Of a DNA stretch of 64,000 bases, positions 1-13,318 are shown in pieces. Numbering within the stretch: the stretch's first letter is position 1; each line of letters begins with the position of its first letter. Location: contig NC_086386.1 in assembly GCF_036588685.1 (NCBI RefSeq), positions 20,852,931 to 20,916,930 on the forward strand. The letters are read 5' to 3'. The notes under the pieces were generated by a model that was not told the DNA's origin, did no database searches, and saw only the letters and a list, made by a program, of their open reading frames with translations. The stretch is from Mytilus trossulus (taxonomy: Eukaryota; Mollusca; Bivalvia; Mytilida; Mytilidae). A program made the position numbers and the translations under genes.

Positions 1-800
1 TTAAATTAGTTAATTTTCTCGTTGTATTTGAATCATCAAAGTGCATATTGCATGATTGGATGATTTTTTTCTATTCTTTTTTATTTCTAAGTTGTTGGGA
101 TATATGATTTAAACTTCAAAGCGACTTGTGAGCAAATATTGATTATCGCGCAGCGCAAGTGAATTATTGCTTCCAATTATAAACTTACTTACACTTTTTA
201 AGGTAGTTAATCGGTATATATTGCCTCAGATAGAATTTACTTAACAAAATTAAGATTCTTATGTTGCTTGTTTCAAAAATATAATAAAAAGTATATGTCA
301 CCGTGCGGGTTTTTTTTTATTTTTTAAAATTGCCCTAATTTGCATAGATAATTCACGAAAAAACACATTATGTGCATCCAATGAAATCTATGAGATAGAA
401 TTTTAAAATAAAATATGAGAAGATAGGTTTTATATTATGCATTAAGAAATTAAAAACAAAAATGTTGTCATCGAACTTTTTTTCTTGCGACATATATAAT
501 TCCAATATATTTTTTTTCGAAAGAGTTGTCTACCCTTATAAGGCTGAGTTGAAAAAAATAATTCTAAACATACCCACATATTTGGTTTTTGTTTAAACAT
601 CTAAAAAATGCAATTTTATTAACCTCTTATTTTTCGTTATACTAATAAACAGTTTAGTAACCAAATTTGCAGACTTAGGCAAAGAACTAGACCGATTGTG
701 AACAATCCAAGATGGCGGTATATCTTGAATCTACCTTTTAAAAAAACGTATTTCTGTATATACTTAACGTTGTAATAATTTTTGAATGAATACACTATAG
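1..800. other. AT-rich stretch without recognised gene
   Basis: No exon, RNA gene or known repeat recognised. From about 760 onward it is homologous to about 34990-35300, the 3' flank of the other EPDR I copy. Confidence 0.5.
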
Positions 801-3800
801 GATTAATCCTGAAAGGTTAAGCAGTCCCTTATGTTCCAAAAATTGGTTGTGGTAAGGAACGTTAAATCGCATTCGAAGGCACATATGAATATTCAAATAT
901 GGTCGAATAATTGAATAGCTGATTAGTAAAATTATAGTAGATATTGGAAAGTAACCAATAAGATCATTTTAAGTTAATTTTGGATCGCGTTAGATTTCTA
1001 CCACACAATCCAGTTTAGAAAATGGAAATAAAATTAGAAAAGTCAGCAAATAGAAAAAATGCTTGTGTATTGTATCGTAAGCCTGATAGATACATTTTAT
1101 ATATGTATGTCGGAACAGATTTGACCCAGCAGAAAAATGAATTACCCAACGTGTTGTCGTAACGACAGTGTAGTGTTGTAGTTCTCATGTCTCCTTTCTG
1201 TTTGAGAATAGAGTTGCGAGAAGGGAATTGTAAGTTTTGTATTACATTATTGTAATGATAGAAATAATTCAATCACTGTTTTGATAGAGTTTTGATAGAT
1301 TGAAATATTTATCAGCAATGTCAATAAAACACTGTTGAACATGTATTATATTAACCCATTGCTTGAGATACATTCGTATCTTTCTTCCATCAACACATAC
1401 ATTGTATTTACAGTTAGGTTAGCTATGATCTTAAGTTACATCAAGATAACTTTTTCTCTCATCGAAGTCATTCTTTCTATTATAAAAATAAAGCCTAATC
1501 TTCAATATCTTTTTGTCAAAGCTTTTTCTAGTTCAATATGTATCCTTTTCCGAATTTTACCTGCAGATCAGCTGCCTTTTTACAGAGAGCAGGAACACTA
1601 AAGACTGATGGATTTTTAATTCCTAGTGTGATTCCAAATACTACACCACGTGGTCTATCTGATGGTCTTTGGGCTGTTTTCAAACATTAAATGTATATCA
1701 TATATTTCATTCACAATATTATATGTTATGTTATCAAAATGCACATGTAAGTGTAATTTCGACGAAAGATATAGTCTATACCAATTGGAAAAAAATGAGT
1801 TCTGAATTAAATGAATTACAATATGTAGATAACTATACTTGCTATAAATTCCGACAATGTGTGGTCATATAAAAAACAAATGTGTTGGATCAACGAAAAC
1901 AAATTAGTTAAATCGTTATAAGCGTTACGTTTAACGAGGACACTTAATCTCAACTAGCTGTATTAACTTTCAATTAAAATTTTCTATCGAAACTTTTCTG
2001 CTAATATTATGTCTAATTCATGGATTGGTAAAAATATATAATTGCTTTTGAAGGCATCGCACCTTCTGTCGTTTCTTATCTTTCAAATTGTCCATACTAA
2101 AAACAGTGATCAAATTATAATTGCTTTTCTTGCGTATAGTTTGCGTTTTATTTTATCTTTGTTGATCTGCTTAGTTAACTAGGCGTTTCAAATATATATA
2201 ATCTTACAATCGTAAGCTTCGTAGCTGATGTAATAACAGTTCTTTGCAGTAACTGTGAACCTGCTTGTACTATTTCCATAGCTGGATTGATATGTATGTA
2301 CAGCTAACATCTCTGAATCAGCACCAAAGTGTGTAGTTTCGACAATCTTAAACATTTCTATAATGAAAACATTGGACCTATAATTTATGAAACTAGGCCT
2401 AGGTTAAGGGTATATATATATGAACCGAATTCAAAATGACCATGAGCAACATGACGGGTGCCACATGTGAACCTGGTTATCCTTCCGGAACACCTTAAGC
2501 CACCTCATATGTTAGGGTTTTTTGCTCTGTATTTTATTTTCTATGCAGTATTTTTTAAACTTGTATTTCTTTTCTTTTCTTTGACAAACTTTTGACGGAA
2601 ATCTTCAGTGTTGGTTGTTCCTTTTGCATCATCCACTTTTTTAAAACAAGCATAACACATTTTATTTCTTCTCGTAATTTTCAGCTGATATGAGTTTGAT
2701 ATCAGGGTTCACCATCAAAACAAAATAGCAAAGATAAGATGGCAGTCAATTGTAAACAAATGTACACGGATGTCTAGCTTCAAATGACATTTTCGTAATC
2801 AATCGATTTCGATGATAAACTGCGATTGAAAAAAAGAGGAGAAATCCAATCATATTGTTATCAACTATATTCTAAATAATTGTTGAACATCTCTTAAGTG
2901 TTAGTTTTAAACTGCATATATTTAAGTTGTCATTTAATGTTTCAACTACAATAACCAAGTCCAGACAGAGAACGGGTAAAAAGAGCCATCGGTGACTGTT
3001 ACAGGAAAGAGCTGAGTTATTGAGATTTCATGGATGTCTTATGAAATGTCCTAATGATTTGCATGTGTTTTCGAAATCTCAGTAGTTTGCTTACACAGCT
3101 GTTTACATCTTTAGACTTTGTGCTGCATTTTACACGAATTTTGGCCATGTGCGTTGTTGAAATGTTAGTATACCAATAACGTATACCCATATTCCTTTTA
3201 CTCATATTGAAATGTCACCTTGAATATATGCACAAGAAATGACTACAAAATGAACACCTGAATGATATTTAATCTTGTACTATCTAACTTTTCTCAATGA
3301 CACATCTTCATTATAATAGAAACATATAAATCCTCGATTAATACCCTGGCAGATAATTAACAGGTACATTTATTTTCTCACCTTGTACACACGCACGTCG
3401 CATTTTTTTAGGAACTGCCCTCTTGGTACACTTGTTGTTTTGAACATCGTAAGCAACTCCCTAAATTAAAGAGTTCGAATTTATTTGTTGGTAGTGATTG
3501 TGTTTGATTGAAAATTATATAATACATGTGTATTTTTCATTAGTTATTTGAAAAAAATATTTTTAGATATATAATAAGTAGAATCACTCAGCCCAAGAAT
3601 TATATGGTATGTGTTTGAAGGTCTAACAAATTTTTTTAAATATTCTAGTCTAAGAATTGTATAATACATCATTCCAGATCAGTATATTATTAAGTTAGTG
3701 TTTTTGTTTCGATAAAAACAAAAAAATTGGCAAAACAAAATCATAATAGATCAAGAAAAATGACGTCAAGAGTTCCAAATAACCCTATGTCTCGCCCGCT

Positions 3801-4317
3801 TTCGCTGCTGTCAGTGTATTAAAAATTAAACTTTTGATACGTTATAATAATATATATAAGAGAGTTTGCGTCGCGATGTTAACTTGATTTGCAACATTAA
3901 ACACCTTACGAGAATATGTTTTTCGTATGCAAAGCTTAATATACAATACAGTATCTCCTTATTTGACATAATGGGCGCCAAATACATACTATTTTATAAA
4001 TGAATATGTTTATATTTTGTTTAAAAAGCAGATTTTTTTTTTTATAATTTTTATGATGTGTACATTCATATCTAATATTATTTTGTACTTACCGCCTCAT
4101 AATCGACAAGTTTAGACAATGGCGGTACAACTTTTCCGTCTGCCTTTATGTTATACATAAACGTCACTGTTTTCTTGCTCGTAAAATCAAACGATATATT
4201 CATATTTGCCTAAACCAAATAAACACAACTTAAAAGATCACACCTTGTCTATCTTCAATTGTTACAGACTTAGTCATATTTCTTAAACATATGCTTTGGA
4301 AAATGATCTTGATGGTT

Positions 4318-4560
4318 GATTACTGTGGATTCATTTATTTTCGTGGCTACAAATTATCATGAATTGAGGAAAACTTGCCTTTTCATGGAAATGGGATTTC
4401 GTAGTTTTGCCATATTCTGCATATTACCCGATAGTAAATTTGTTATTTGTTGAAGATTTGTATTCGTTGTTTACTTGTACTCGTGGTTCACCTGTAGTTT
4501 TGGTTCACTTCTATCCACGAATACCATGAAAACTGGCATCCAGCGAATAATAATGAATAA
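4318..4560. mobile_element. Small inverted-repeat element in intron 1 of EPDR I copy 1
   Basis: The left end begins ACTGTGGATTCATTTATTTT followed by TCGTGGCTACAAATT. The right end, reverse-complemented, reads a diverged version (ATTCATTATTATTCGCTGGA, then TTTTCATGG). The intact EPDR copy lacks this block at the equivalent intron position. A half-copy of the same family ends at 7073, and another diverged piece is at 16280-16330. MITE-like; boundaries are approximate. Confidence 0.45.
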
Positions 4561-5952
4561 TGTAAAGCGGGAGACTTGACCCTGTCAACGCAATTTGTAT
4601 TACTCTCTATATAGTGATTATGAGGATATACGATTCCTATTACTTTTATCCTTATTATGGTTGACAAACATGAATAATTTTTCATTAGTACATTATCTTA
4701 TTAGTCATCTTTTATTTTTCAATTAGTTGGATTTTTTTTCATAATCCGGAAATTAGTCTTTTCTTTTGAATTATTTAGTATTCTGTCATGTTTATGGTTT
4801 TTTATAGTTGCTTACATCTACGTCATATTTATTATTGTATCTTCGCGTTATTTTTTATATGCTTTAAATTTTAAAATGAATATAACTTTCGACGTAAAAT
4901 AACGGGCTAAATCAGTTTAATGTCGTTTAAGCCTATATTTATTAAAAGTAAATACAAACTGAATTAATAGAAACAAACCGACATCGTTGAATATAGATAA
5001 GGCCAACCTTAAAAATATGTTTGTTTGCAGTTTTCCGACTGTACCTTCAGACTGAAGGGTCGGTAGGTAGGAAAAATATTTTATTTTATCAGCCAAAATA
5101 CAGTTTAAACAAGCAGTTACACTAAACCAAGTTTCTTGTGAAGAAAAAATAAACCATTTTAAAACAACAAACACTGGACATGCTGAAAACCAACATCATA
5201 TGAGCAGGCATTTTCAGATAAAAAAAACTTTTTAACCAAAACTGAAACTTTAACATAGTGTCATTATCCAATTTATGACATAAAATATGGTATAATTATT
5301 AAATACTGGAACACTTATAAACAAGGAATGTCATTATGACTGGAACTAATTTAAAGAAATATATTCAGACATGTGTGCTTCTTGACTAGAATGTTTTCAT
5401 GAGTAGAGTATTTTCATAAGATAAATGTAGATATTAAAGATTTATAAGACAATGTATTAAAGAGTGTATTTTTAATAAAAAAAAAAATCCTCAATTGAAA
5501 AAAAGCAACTTGAAAAAAAGTATTAAGACATCCAACTGTTTTCATATTTCTAACAATATTTAAATATATGTAATAAGGTTATATTTTTGCCAGGCTTTAA
5601 TGGAAACCAAAGAAATCTAAAGTTTGGGGTGAAATCCATAGCACCCAATTAAAAGTAAATGGTCTGTACTGAAATGCTTTTAATGCATAAAAAAAATTGG
5701 CAGCATAGCTCCTAAGGACATGTTTTAATTGAACTAACACAGGCCACACAGTTTGGGTATATTTAATATTGTAAGAAAGAGAATAATTGCAATGAGTGGG
5801 GCAGCCCCCCTTATCCTAAAGGAGCATACTCATTGCAATCGAAGATAGATTTAATATAGAGAGAGTATATTTATTTTTCAAGCTAACCATTCATTTTCTC
5901 TACATCTTTGTGTAGTTAGGGTTGCTTCTTATTATTTTGTTATGATCTATAT

Positions 5953-6391
5953 CCATTTAATGATTAACATTTCAAATGAGCCCTTCCTCCGTACAGGCGT
6001 GTTTACAGATATCCATGAAGATTTAAGTCACGGAGGAGTGGTTTCATCTTTGTCCTCTTCACAACGATTTGAAGAAAATATGCAATACTTCAAGCTGCTG
6101 TCGAATTATTTAACCACTGAAATTGGTTCCATAAGTCAGGCTCCACAGATTCTTAATCCGATTTCTTTGAGACAGAATGGTTATTGTGTCAGTTATGAAT
6201 ATCCGCTGCCTCATCGTCAATGATATCATCACACATCATTACATGTGCCTGAATCTGTATAAACAGTTTACTAATAAACTTTTTTGTTTGTTATTTGTCT
6301 TAAAATTGACACGAGACGACAGCGTAAAGTACTCCTCCGTGACTTCATCGATACCTGTAAACAATTTCCATGTGCTTTATCATTAAATGGT
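5953..6391. repeat. Imperfect inverted repeat with 290-bp loop
   Basis: The arm at 5953-6039 (with CCATTTAATGAT and GTCACGGAGGAGT) is matched in reverse complement by 6331-6391 (ACTCCTCCGTGAC and ATCATTAAATGG). A 93-codon open frame starting at 5942 runs through the left arm, but I see no protein family in it. Probably a fold-back or MITE-like insertion in intron 1 of the broken EPDR copy. Confidence 0.5.
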
Positions 6392-6773
6392 CACATGAAC
6401 GCTTGGCGGGAAGCTAAGAAAAACCGAACTTGAAATGCGTAATTGACCCAGACTTTAAATCATTTCCGGAAAGGACCCAAAGTTCCGGATCGCGTCAATA
6501 GAAGTATTAAAAAAAAATTCTTCAAATTTAAAGCAATAAAATTTTCACAGTCGGGAGGATTTTCAAGGGTCGGTCGGTAAACTGCAAACAAACAATATTT
6601 TAATTTAAGCCTAACATGGAATAATTTAATTTTGGATGAAATACGTCTCCTGATTGGCTGACGTTATTTTGTTATGAGCCCATAGACATAATCTGTCATG
6701 TGACCGTGACGTCATCAACGTTTTTTCATTGTTTTCTACGGTTTAAAATGAAATTTAGAATTAAATTATAAGC

Positions 6774-6918
6774 AATGACTGTAATATTTTTTCTGTCTAT
6801 TCGAAATAACATAAAAAATATGGTGCACACTGTTAAGTAACCCGCTTCGCGCGTTATTCAGTGTGCACCAAATTTTTTATGTTATTTCTTCATAGACAGA
6901 AAAAATATTACAGTCATT
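6774..6918. mobile_element. Near-perfect palindromic fold-back element (about 145 bp)
   Basis: Arms of roughly 60 bp, starting AATGACTGTAATATTTTTTC and ending in its reverse complement GAAAAAATATTACAGTCATT, enclose a short centre holding CCCGCTTCGCGCGTTATT. Inner arms match at GGTGCACACTG and CAGTGTGCACC. A long stable hairpin without coding capacity, most likely a MITE or snapback repeat within intron 1 of the broken EPDR copy. Confidence 0.75.
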
Positions 6919-7419
6919 CCTCAAATATTTTTATTCGTAGTTTTTGGAAAGGTTTGCATATATTCCTTTAGAAAATCTGTATTTCGTTGAACATTAAAAT
7001 TCGTGGTTTCTCTGTTCCACCGAAATCCACAAGAAATGGTATCAAACGAATATTAATGAATCCACAGTATTCCTTTTCCTTTTGACATTATCTGTATTAT
7101 CTATCCGACTTTGACCTACTTGTTTATTATTCTTTGTTTTTGTTCTTATTTTTATTATATTTATGATATAATTTCGTTAATTTTATTTTTAATAAGAAAC
7201 ATAAGACAAAAATACATTAAATAGTCACAAATGAATAAAAATAACATGAATTCAATATCGATATTTTACCGTTTGTAAATAAGTTGACTTTGCCATGTTG
7301 ATGATACGTCCTTCTACATACTCGTGTGATTCAAATTTATCTGGCATACAGCATGGTGTTGAGGAATACACATATGTTGTGTCACAACCAGTAAACCAAC
7401 AACAAAATGTACGAACATT

Positions 7420-8370
7420 TTCAAAATGTTAATGATAATTCTAATGCAGTCTTTACTAGTGAATCAATAAAACATCTAAATATATAGGTATACTAGAAAT
7501 GGGGACGGAAACATGCGGATACTTGTAGAAAGGAGGCTGACAGGAAACAGACATGATGTACTTGTTGGAGGATAAAAGGGATTGTTGTAATTTAAAATTT
7601 TGCTACAACGATTTCAGCCAGTGTGTTGTTTTGCTGCATCTTGCTAGCCATTTAATAATTGGAAAACAAAATCATTACTAGGCATAGATGAAGAAATGAA
7701 CCATATTTGAAGAGATCTAATCCCCTTATATTTTATTTTCTCCAGCACTATACGGAAATTTTAAAGATATGATTACATATGAAGTATTGAAGTGTTCCTC
7801 TCATGAATTATATAAAAGTCAATTATAAACTTCCTCAATTTACTTTACTCAAGTTTATAAACAAAATTGTTTTCTACATATTATAGGTTTTCGGAAAATT
7901 CATCAGTGTTGCACTGGTTTAACATTGTGACAGAAAAGAAACAAAAAACGAAAGAAAACCACACATTTTTAACACTGCAACTTGGATGTGTAAAAGAGAT
8001 GTACATTATGATAACTATGGCAATACTTGTTAAAAATATTTAATGATTTGAATTCAATCAATTTGGATAAGTTCTACGTTCTAAAGTCAAACATAATTTC
8101 GACTCACTTGTGACACCATGTGATTTTTTTTTGATTTTTTTTTATGTTTGCTACCACTTTTCTGTGATTTTGGTTTCTCATGCTCTTCCATTTCGTATTT
8201 GATTATAACTTTCAACTATTTTCATTTGAAAGCTTCTGATGTGTCTTAATTTGACGAAACTGCGAAACAAGCGTCTTTCTTACTCAATTATAAGCCTATA
8301 ACTCTGATAAATGTATTTTTCGCTGGTTTTCCGATATCTATATGAGCGTTTATTAGCTTAACAAACCTCT
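7420..8370. other. Duplicated 5' flank of EPDR I copy 1
   Basis: Homologous with gaps to 39267-40170, upstream of the intact copy. Shared landmarks are TATATAGGTATACTAGA, GAATTATATAAAAGTCAATTAT and GATATCTATATG followed by GCGTTTATTA. No other gene seen. Confidence 0.6.
7479..7486 (-). promoter_or_regulatory. TATA-like box of EPDR I copy 1
   Basis: TATATATT on the minus strand, 61-68 bases upstream of the ATG at 7418. The same motif lies at the same distance in the intact duplicate (39328-39335), within a conserved block. Assignment is by position and conservation only. Confidence 0.45.
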
Positions 8371-9715
8371 TCGATAATGCCAATATACGCATGTTAACTT
8401 TGCATGCCATTCTCGTAAAAAGTGCGGACGTGAGAGAAAGCACTCTTCTCAGTTAACGATACACTAAGTCTTACGATGATTCACAGGGCGTAACAAACGA
8501 TCAACTTGGTAGTCCTTTACGATGCCTTTGTGAAACACAGTCACGTAACGTGATAGAAGAGACACACGTGAACAGATCGTTAACTGATACGATGATTATA
8601 AGTTACGAAGGCTTTGTGAAACGGTGGCCAGAAGTACAAAAATTCTGGATAGAACGTAAATCAAGGTATAGTAGTACATTGAATGTTTTAAAACTGAGAA
8701 AATTGTAGCATAGCTAATTTAAAACATATAACGTAGCCAAAGTAGGAGAATACGTTACACAGTGGCGAACCTCTGGGGTTCCAGGGATTGGAACACCAAA
8801 TTATTTTGGACGTTCAATGCATTTTGGACATTTAGTTGGATCCCCCCTTTATCCCGAATGTTTGGGACCCTCTTTTAAAATAATGGGTCGATTCGCCCCT
8901 GGTTATAGAGCTTTCTGTAAATGTCAAAACTATTGCCATAACGTTAGGTCAAACATTTTAATGGAGACGCTATAAAATCGTTGGTTGTTTTATGATAGAT
9001 TTATATTATTACTTGCTAACCAAACCTTATTAAATAGAATAAAGTATTATTATTTGATATTGGAGAATGATTAACCTGAATATTTCTGGAATTATGATTA
9101 GATAAAAGGAAGGTAGGGTAAACCAATCGGCGTATCAAGGGGAAGAGTCCAAAGGTTGGACCCCCTTTTTAACGATAAATGCCTAAATTGGAAAAGGGTA
9201 ATTTATTTAGAAACCCTATATCCAGATTTGGAACCACTTTTTAAAAATGTGGTTCCAATGTTTACTGTAATTTTTTAATACCAATGCTTCATTTTATTTG
9301 GGAAACATTTTGATATATATATATAGGTCCAACATTGTCCCAGGTGCCTATATTATACAAAATTATTTCATCTCGTCACATTGACTGCTGTGTGTAGGGG
9401 GTTGCTGTTCAGTTGTTGCTGTGTATAATATTGGTGTAGTTTTTTTTAAATACTTTTTTTTTCTATAAGTGATCTTGTTTGAAGTGTTTTTACGCTAACA
9501 TTTGTGTTACTTCGGGTTGTTTTTAATATTTTTGTTAGCATACTATGCGATCTGGGCAATGCGATATATGGGTTTCTCTCATTGTGCATTTGTTGGGGTA
9601 AAAATCATTCCACAGTCTTCCTATTTTTATATTGTAAAGAAGGATGTCTGTGAATTATTTTGATTTCTCATTTTGTTAGGTTCTGGCTATGGTTATATAA
9701 TACATATGCATTGGG
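8371..9715. other. Gene-free stretch with repeat fragments
   Basis: No coding exon recognised. It contains two diverged copies of a GAnGnCTTTGTGAAAC motif (about 8520-8545 and 8605-8625) and a stretch near 8765-8905 whose ends show GTGGCGAACC and GATTCGCCCC. These look like decayed dispersed repeats. Confidence 0.4.
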
Positions 9716-9780
9716 TCACACCGCACAGCAAGCTATTAAGAGTGTAAAACTATTCAAACGGTAAAAACAATGGTCTTTAA

Positions 9781-9915
9781 ATATAGGAAGATGTGGTGTC
9801 AGTGCCAATGAGACAATTCTCCATCCAAATAACAATTTATAAAAGTGAACCATTATAGGAGAATGTACGGCCTTCAACATGGAGCAAGGAGCCTTAGCAA
9901 TTCGTACAGACAAAT
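9781..9915 (+). repeat. Dispersed mussel-type repeat (ATATAGGAAGATGTGG family)
   Basis: Starts ATATAGGAAGATGTGGTGTC and includes AGTGCCAATGAGACAATTCT and CCATCCAAATAACAATTTAT. Further copies in this window are at 17237-17420 (+), 18095-18150 (-), 21072-21182 (+) and 33669-33760 (+). The family is familiar from mussel sequences. No coding capacity. Confidence 0.7.
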
Positions 9916-9940
9916 GTCCAATATATACTTCTTTGTGCAC

Positions 9941-12520
9941 ACTTCTTTCTGCTTGCAGACACAGACCCCTTGTTTATAAAAAAAAAGTAATTGAGCAATA
10001 AAAAATCATTTTTATTTGAAGCGGTTTTATGATTATGTATTTATCAATATGATTAGTAGTATAATAAAGTTCAGACAGAGGTACTTCACAATTAAGAAAA
10101 CTAATACATTTTATATTGTATTTTTCCCCGGTAATTCACTGTATGTCATGATTATCTATAATACTAAAATTACGAGGTCCAATTTGTCAGCCGTCATCAC
10201 TTGAAAACGATGTATCAAAGAATTCAACTTTATATATAACTGATATAGAACAATGGTGTGGATTAAAAATTACACCACTCCAGGTCCCTTTGTTTTCCAC
10301 GTAATTAATATTGCCAATAAAAAAGAAGTTCCGGATCGAATCCGACACCGATACCAATAGTATATTCACCTGTTACCTATTACCTTATCTGTATTTCCGC
10401 ATCTGCAAGCGCACCACCAAACGGTGAATTTAGAATTTTGCTGTATACTGTTGAGTAAAAAATACTCTATTCCTGGCAGGCCCTTTTGTTTTCCAAATTA
10501 TTAATATTACCAATAATTGATAGGTTCCAGGTCGACGGGTTCAAACAGAAAGATTTTGAAAGCAGAGAAAACTGTGCATCTTAAATCGGCATGAATCAGA
10601 TGACAATACCAATACTAAAATAAGGCATACGCATAGTTATATACTTTAATTCAGTCACGGACCCGCGATATCAAGGGTGTGTTCTAGTTAAGTATAAGTT
10701 TGTTCAACATAGGTTATTCATAACAAGCATAACTGCAGGTTGAGTTTACAACACATAATTAACTATGAATTGCTTACTGTCCAGTGGCAAATATGTCATT
10801 CGTATTTTGAAAAAAAAACCCATAAACATTGCATTTAATCTGTTTTGTAAAGTTTAAATAATCGTTAAATAGTAAGTAAATTCGTTTGTTCTAATTTAAT
10901 ATTATTATTAAAGAGCGCACAAATAGACCGATGGTTAAAGCTAAACATGAAATACTTGCCACTGGGAAACACCAATACTTTGATGATGATGAATTGAATC
11001 ATCATATTTTCCTTCTTTTTTTATTTAGCAACACATTTCAACTTTGATTGATTAAATATACATGTAGTATCAGAAGTCCAATCGATTACTGGACTTCTGG
11101 TACATTTAGTACATGTTTATAAAGTAATAAGTACATTTTGATGACCATTCACTTCCATAATTGTGCATTCTTTTTATTTTTACATAAAAAAGAAATAAGA
11201 AAACGTAAGAAAGTTTATACCGTAACTCCGCATACAATTTGAAAAATTGAAAATTGCTTAATTTAAGAAAAATATTTTAGGTTTTTTACTGAACGCATAC
11301 TTGTTAAACAGAAACCACGAAACTACTAAACCCTTGACACCAAACTTGTTACTACAGTTTATTGAAGATACAAACCTAGCACCTTTCATGCAGGGTGAAA
11401 TGTGTAACAAAACTTGTGCCCTGTATAACAATGAATCATGGACAGAAGGTATAATACAATTTATTATTTTATTTCAACTTTTGAAACCGTTATAGTTTCA
11501 GATCACCTTATGAGGAACAAAATCGATTGAATATTTGCTTTAGAAACTTTTCGAGCCATTTTATGGTATTTTGCAGTAATCGAAATATTGTTAAAAATTG
11601 TTAAAACGAACATTTAATTAAATCACAACGTAAATGGAACAAGGAAAATGATTTGATCAATTTCCATAAAGATTTTGACGAATTGTATATATATATATTC
11701 ACATACTTAGTTCCCTTTCAATTTTTGTGGAGTCTACGACTTACAGAAAGCTCTACATAGGGATAGTGATCCGGTGGTGGTGGTGGCAGCAGCGTAGCTA
11801 TAAGTGCAAAAATAACTAATTTTGGTTTAGATAATCTCACTTCCGGTTGACCTTCCAACCTAATGCAAGAGATGTAATCGATTTATCATGAATCAGCATG
11901 AAGTTATAGAAATAGTTAAGATCTTGATCATCACGATTTGTGACCTTGCCCTGAACTTCAAGCTCATATCAAACCAAAAGAGCCTAAATCTTTTACATGT
12001 AAGTGGGAAAGTTAAACTGATTTCAAATGTATAAGGGTAAAAACTCCTATAAATGATCACAGAAACAGTTTATTCAAATGCATCAAAGGTCCACCACATA
12101 ATAACCAATTTTTTTTACAAAAAAACTTTTATTGCAGTATCTGTGGAATAAAAAAACATGCTAAATTCTAAATTAAGAACATGACCTTGACCTCCCTTTC
12201 CTTCTTATGTACTAAGGACTACGTAAGATTTCATTGTATTACATTTTACTGAAGCATTCACAAGATAAAACAAACAATTTGGAACAAAAAAAGATGTATC
12301 TGTGAAATAAAAATACAGGCTAAATTCAATATAAGAACATGACATTGACCTCCCTTTCCTTCTTTTGGACTAAGGAATACACAAGACTTATTATTTTTCC
12401 AAAGAGTGGTAGACTACACTGTAAACATCTTTTTGAGATAGAGCAGGTGCGATTTTTTTAATTTGAAATTATTGTCTAAAAGAAATGCACTACAAAATAA
12501 CTAGGGCCTAATAAAATGAA
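9941..12520. other. Unassigned AT-rich stretch
   Basis: No gene recognised. It holds a small hairpin at 11061-11115 (CAGAAGTCCA ... TGGACTTCTG). At 11314-11448 there is an open block starting after an AAACAG acceptor-like site and ending before GGTATAAT. It encodes a peptide with QGEMCNKTCALYNNESWTEG that I do not recognise and that may be a lone exon. Confidence 0.3.
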
Positions 12521-13318
12521 AACAAGAATGTGTCCAAAGTACACAGATGCCCCACTCGCACTATCCTTGTCCATGTTTCATTGACCGTGAAATTAGATAA
12601 TAATCTAATTTGGCATTAAAATAAGACAGATTATACTATAGGGAACATATGCACTAAGTTTCAAGTTGATTGGACTTCAATTTTACCAAAAACAACCTTG
12701 ACCAAAAACTTTAACCTGAAATTCCCACTTTCATTTTCTATGTTCAGTGGACCGTGAAATTGGGGTCAAAAGTCTAATTTGGCTTCACAATCATAAATAT
12801 CATATCATAAGCGACAAGTGTATTAGGTTTCAAGTTGATTGGACTTCAGCTTCATCAAAAACTGCCTTGACCAAAAACTTTAACCTGAAACTCTGACTTT
12901 CACTTTCTATGTTCAGTGGACCGTGAAATTGGGGTCAAAAGTCTAATTTGGCTTTAACATTATAAAGATCATATCATAAGCAACAAGTGTATTAAGATTC
13001 AAGTTGATTGGACTTCAGCTTCATCAAAAACTACCTTGACCAAAAACTTTAAGCTGAAACTCTGACTTTCATTTTCTATGTTCAGTGGACCGTGAAACTG
13101 GGGTCAAAAGTCTAATTTGGCTTTAAAATTAGAAAGATCATATCACAAGCAACAAGTGTACTAAGTTTTAAGTTGATTGGACTTCAGCTTCATCAAAAAC
13201 TACCTTGACCAAAAACTTTAACCTGAACGAACGGACGCACAGACGGAATAACGGACGAACGAACGGAGCCACAGACCAGAAAACATAATGCCCCTCTACT
13301 ATCGTAGGTGGGGCATAC
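12521..13318 (+). repeat. Composite repeat with about 170-bp tandem units, ending in GTGGGGCAT
   Basis: Opens AACAAGAATGTGTCCAAAGT, then ATGCCCCACTCGC. It repeats a unit of roughly 170 bp (each with TTGACCAAAAACTTTAACCT and TCAGTGGACCGTGAAATTGG) at about 12703, 12873, 13042 and 13211. It closes with a GGACGAACG-type minisatellite and CCCCTCTACTATCGTAGGTG followed by GGGCAT. The outer ATGCCCCAC and GTGGGGCAT are inverted, suggesting a terminal inverted repeat. A non-autonomous mobile family. Confidence 0.75.

Larger units (their letters stand above)
1185..7418 (-). pseudogene. Ependymin-related gene, subfamily I, copy 1 (six exons, frameshift in exon 1)
   Basis: Minus-strand gene matching the intact copy at 35419-39266 exon by exon. 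Exons are 7270-7418, 4093-4209, 3382-3460, 2208-2357, 1561-1673 and 1185-1193, all with GT/AG borders and the same phases and lengths as the intact copy except exon 1. Exon 1 carries two extra bases just after the hydrophobic leader (around 7366-7376). The ATG at 7418 therefore reads out of frame before the conserved CCMPDKFE motif, and I see no in-frame upstream ATG to rescue it. Exons 2-5 are open and encode EPDR-type motifs, including NNKCTKR, TAKNCYYISY and GITLGIKNPSVFSVPALC. Intron 1 is about 3 kb, against 384 bp in the intact copy, because of repeat insertions. It is probably a recent pseudogene. An assembly error, or an allele that is intact elsewhere, is the alternative. Confidence 0.72.

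Noticed and set aside
1015-1272. Longer C-terminal exon of EPDR I copy 1 (TTTLHCRYDNTLGN block, also conserved at 35330-35440)
   Set aside because: With the exon 5 phase and the acceptor AAAG|GAGAC, both copies hit a stop within four codons, matching the usual family end. The conserved block is more likely 3' UTR, though an alternative acceptor cannot be excluded.
5942-6223. 93-codon open frame
   Set aside because: Its first third is an arm of an inverted repeat and the rest is unrecognisable.
11301-11495. Possible lone exon with QGEMCNKTCALYNNESWTEG
   Set aside because: Acceptor- and donor-like sites exist, but I recognise no family and no partner exon, so it is only mentioned in the unassigned stretch.
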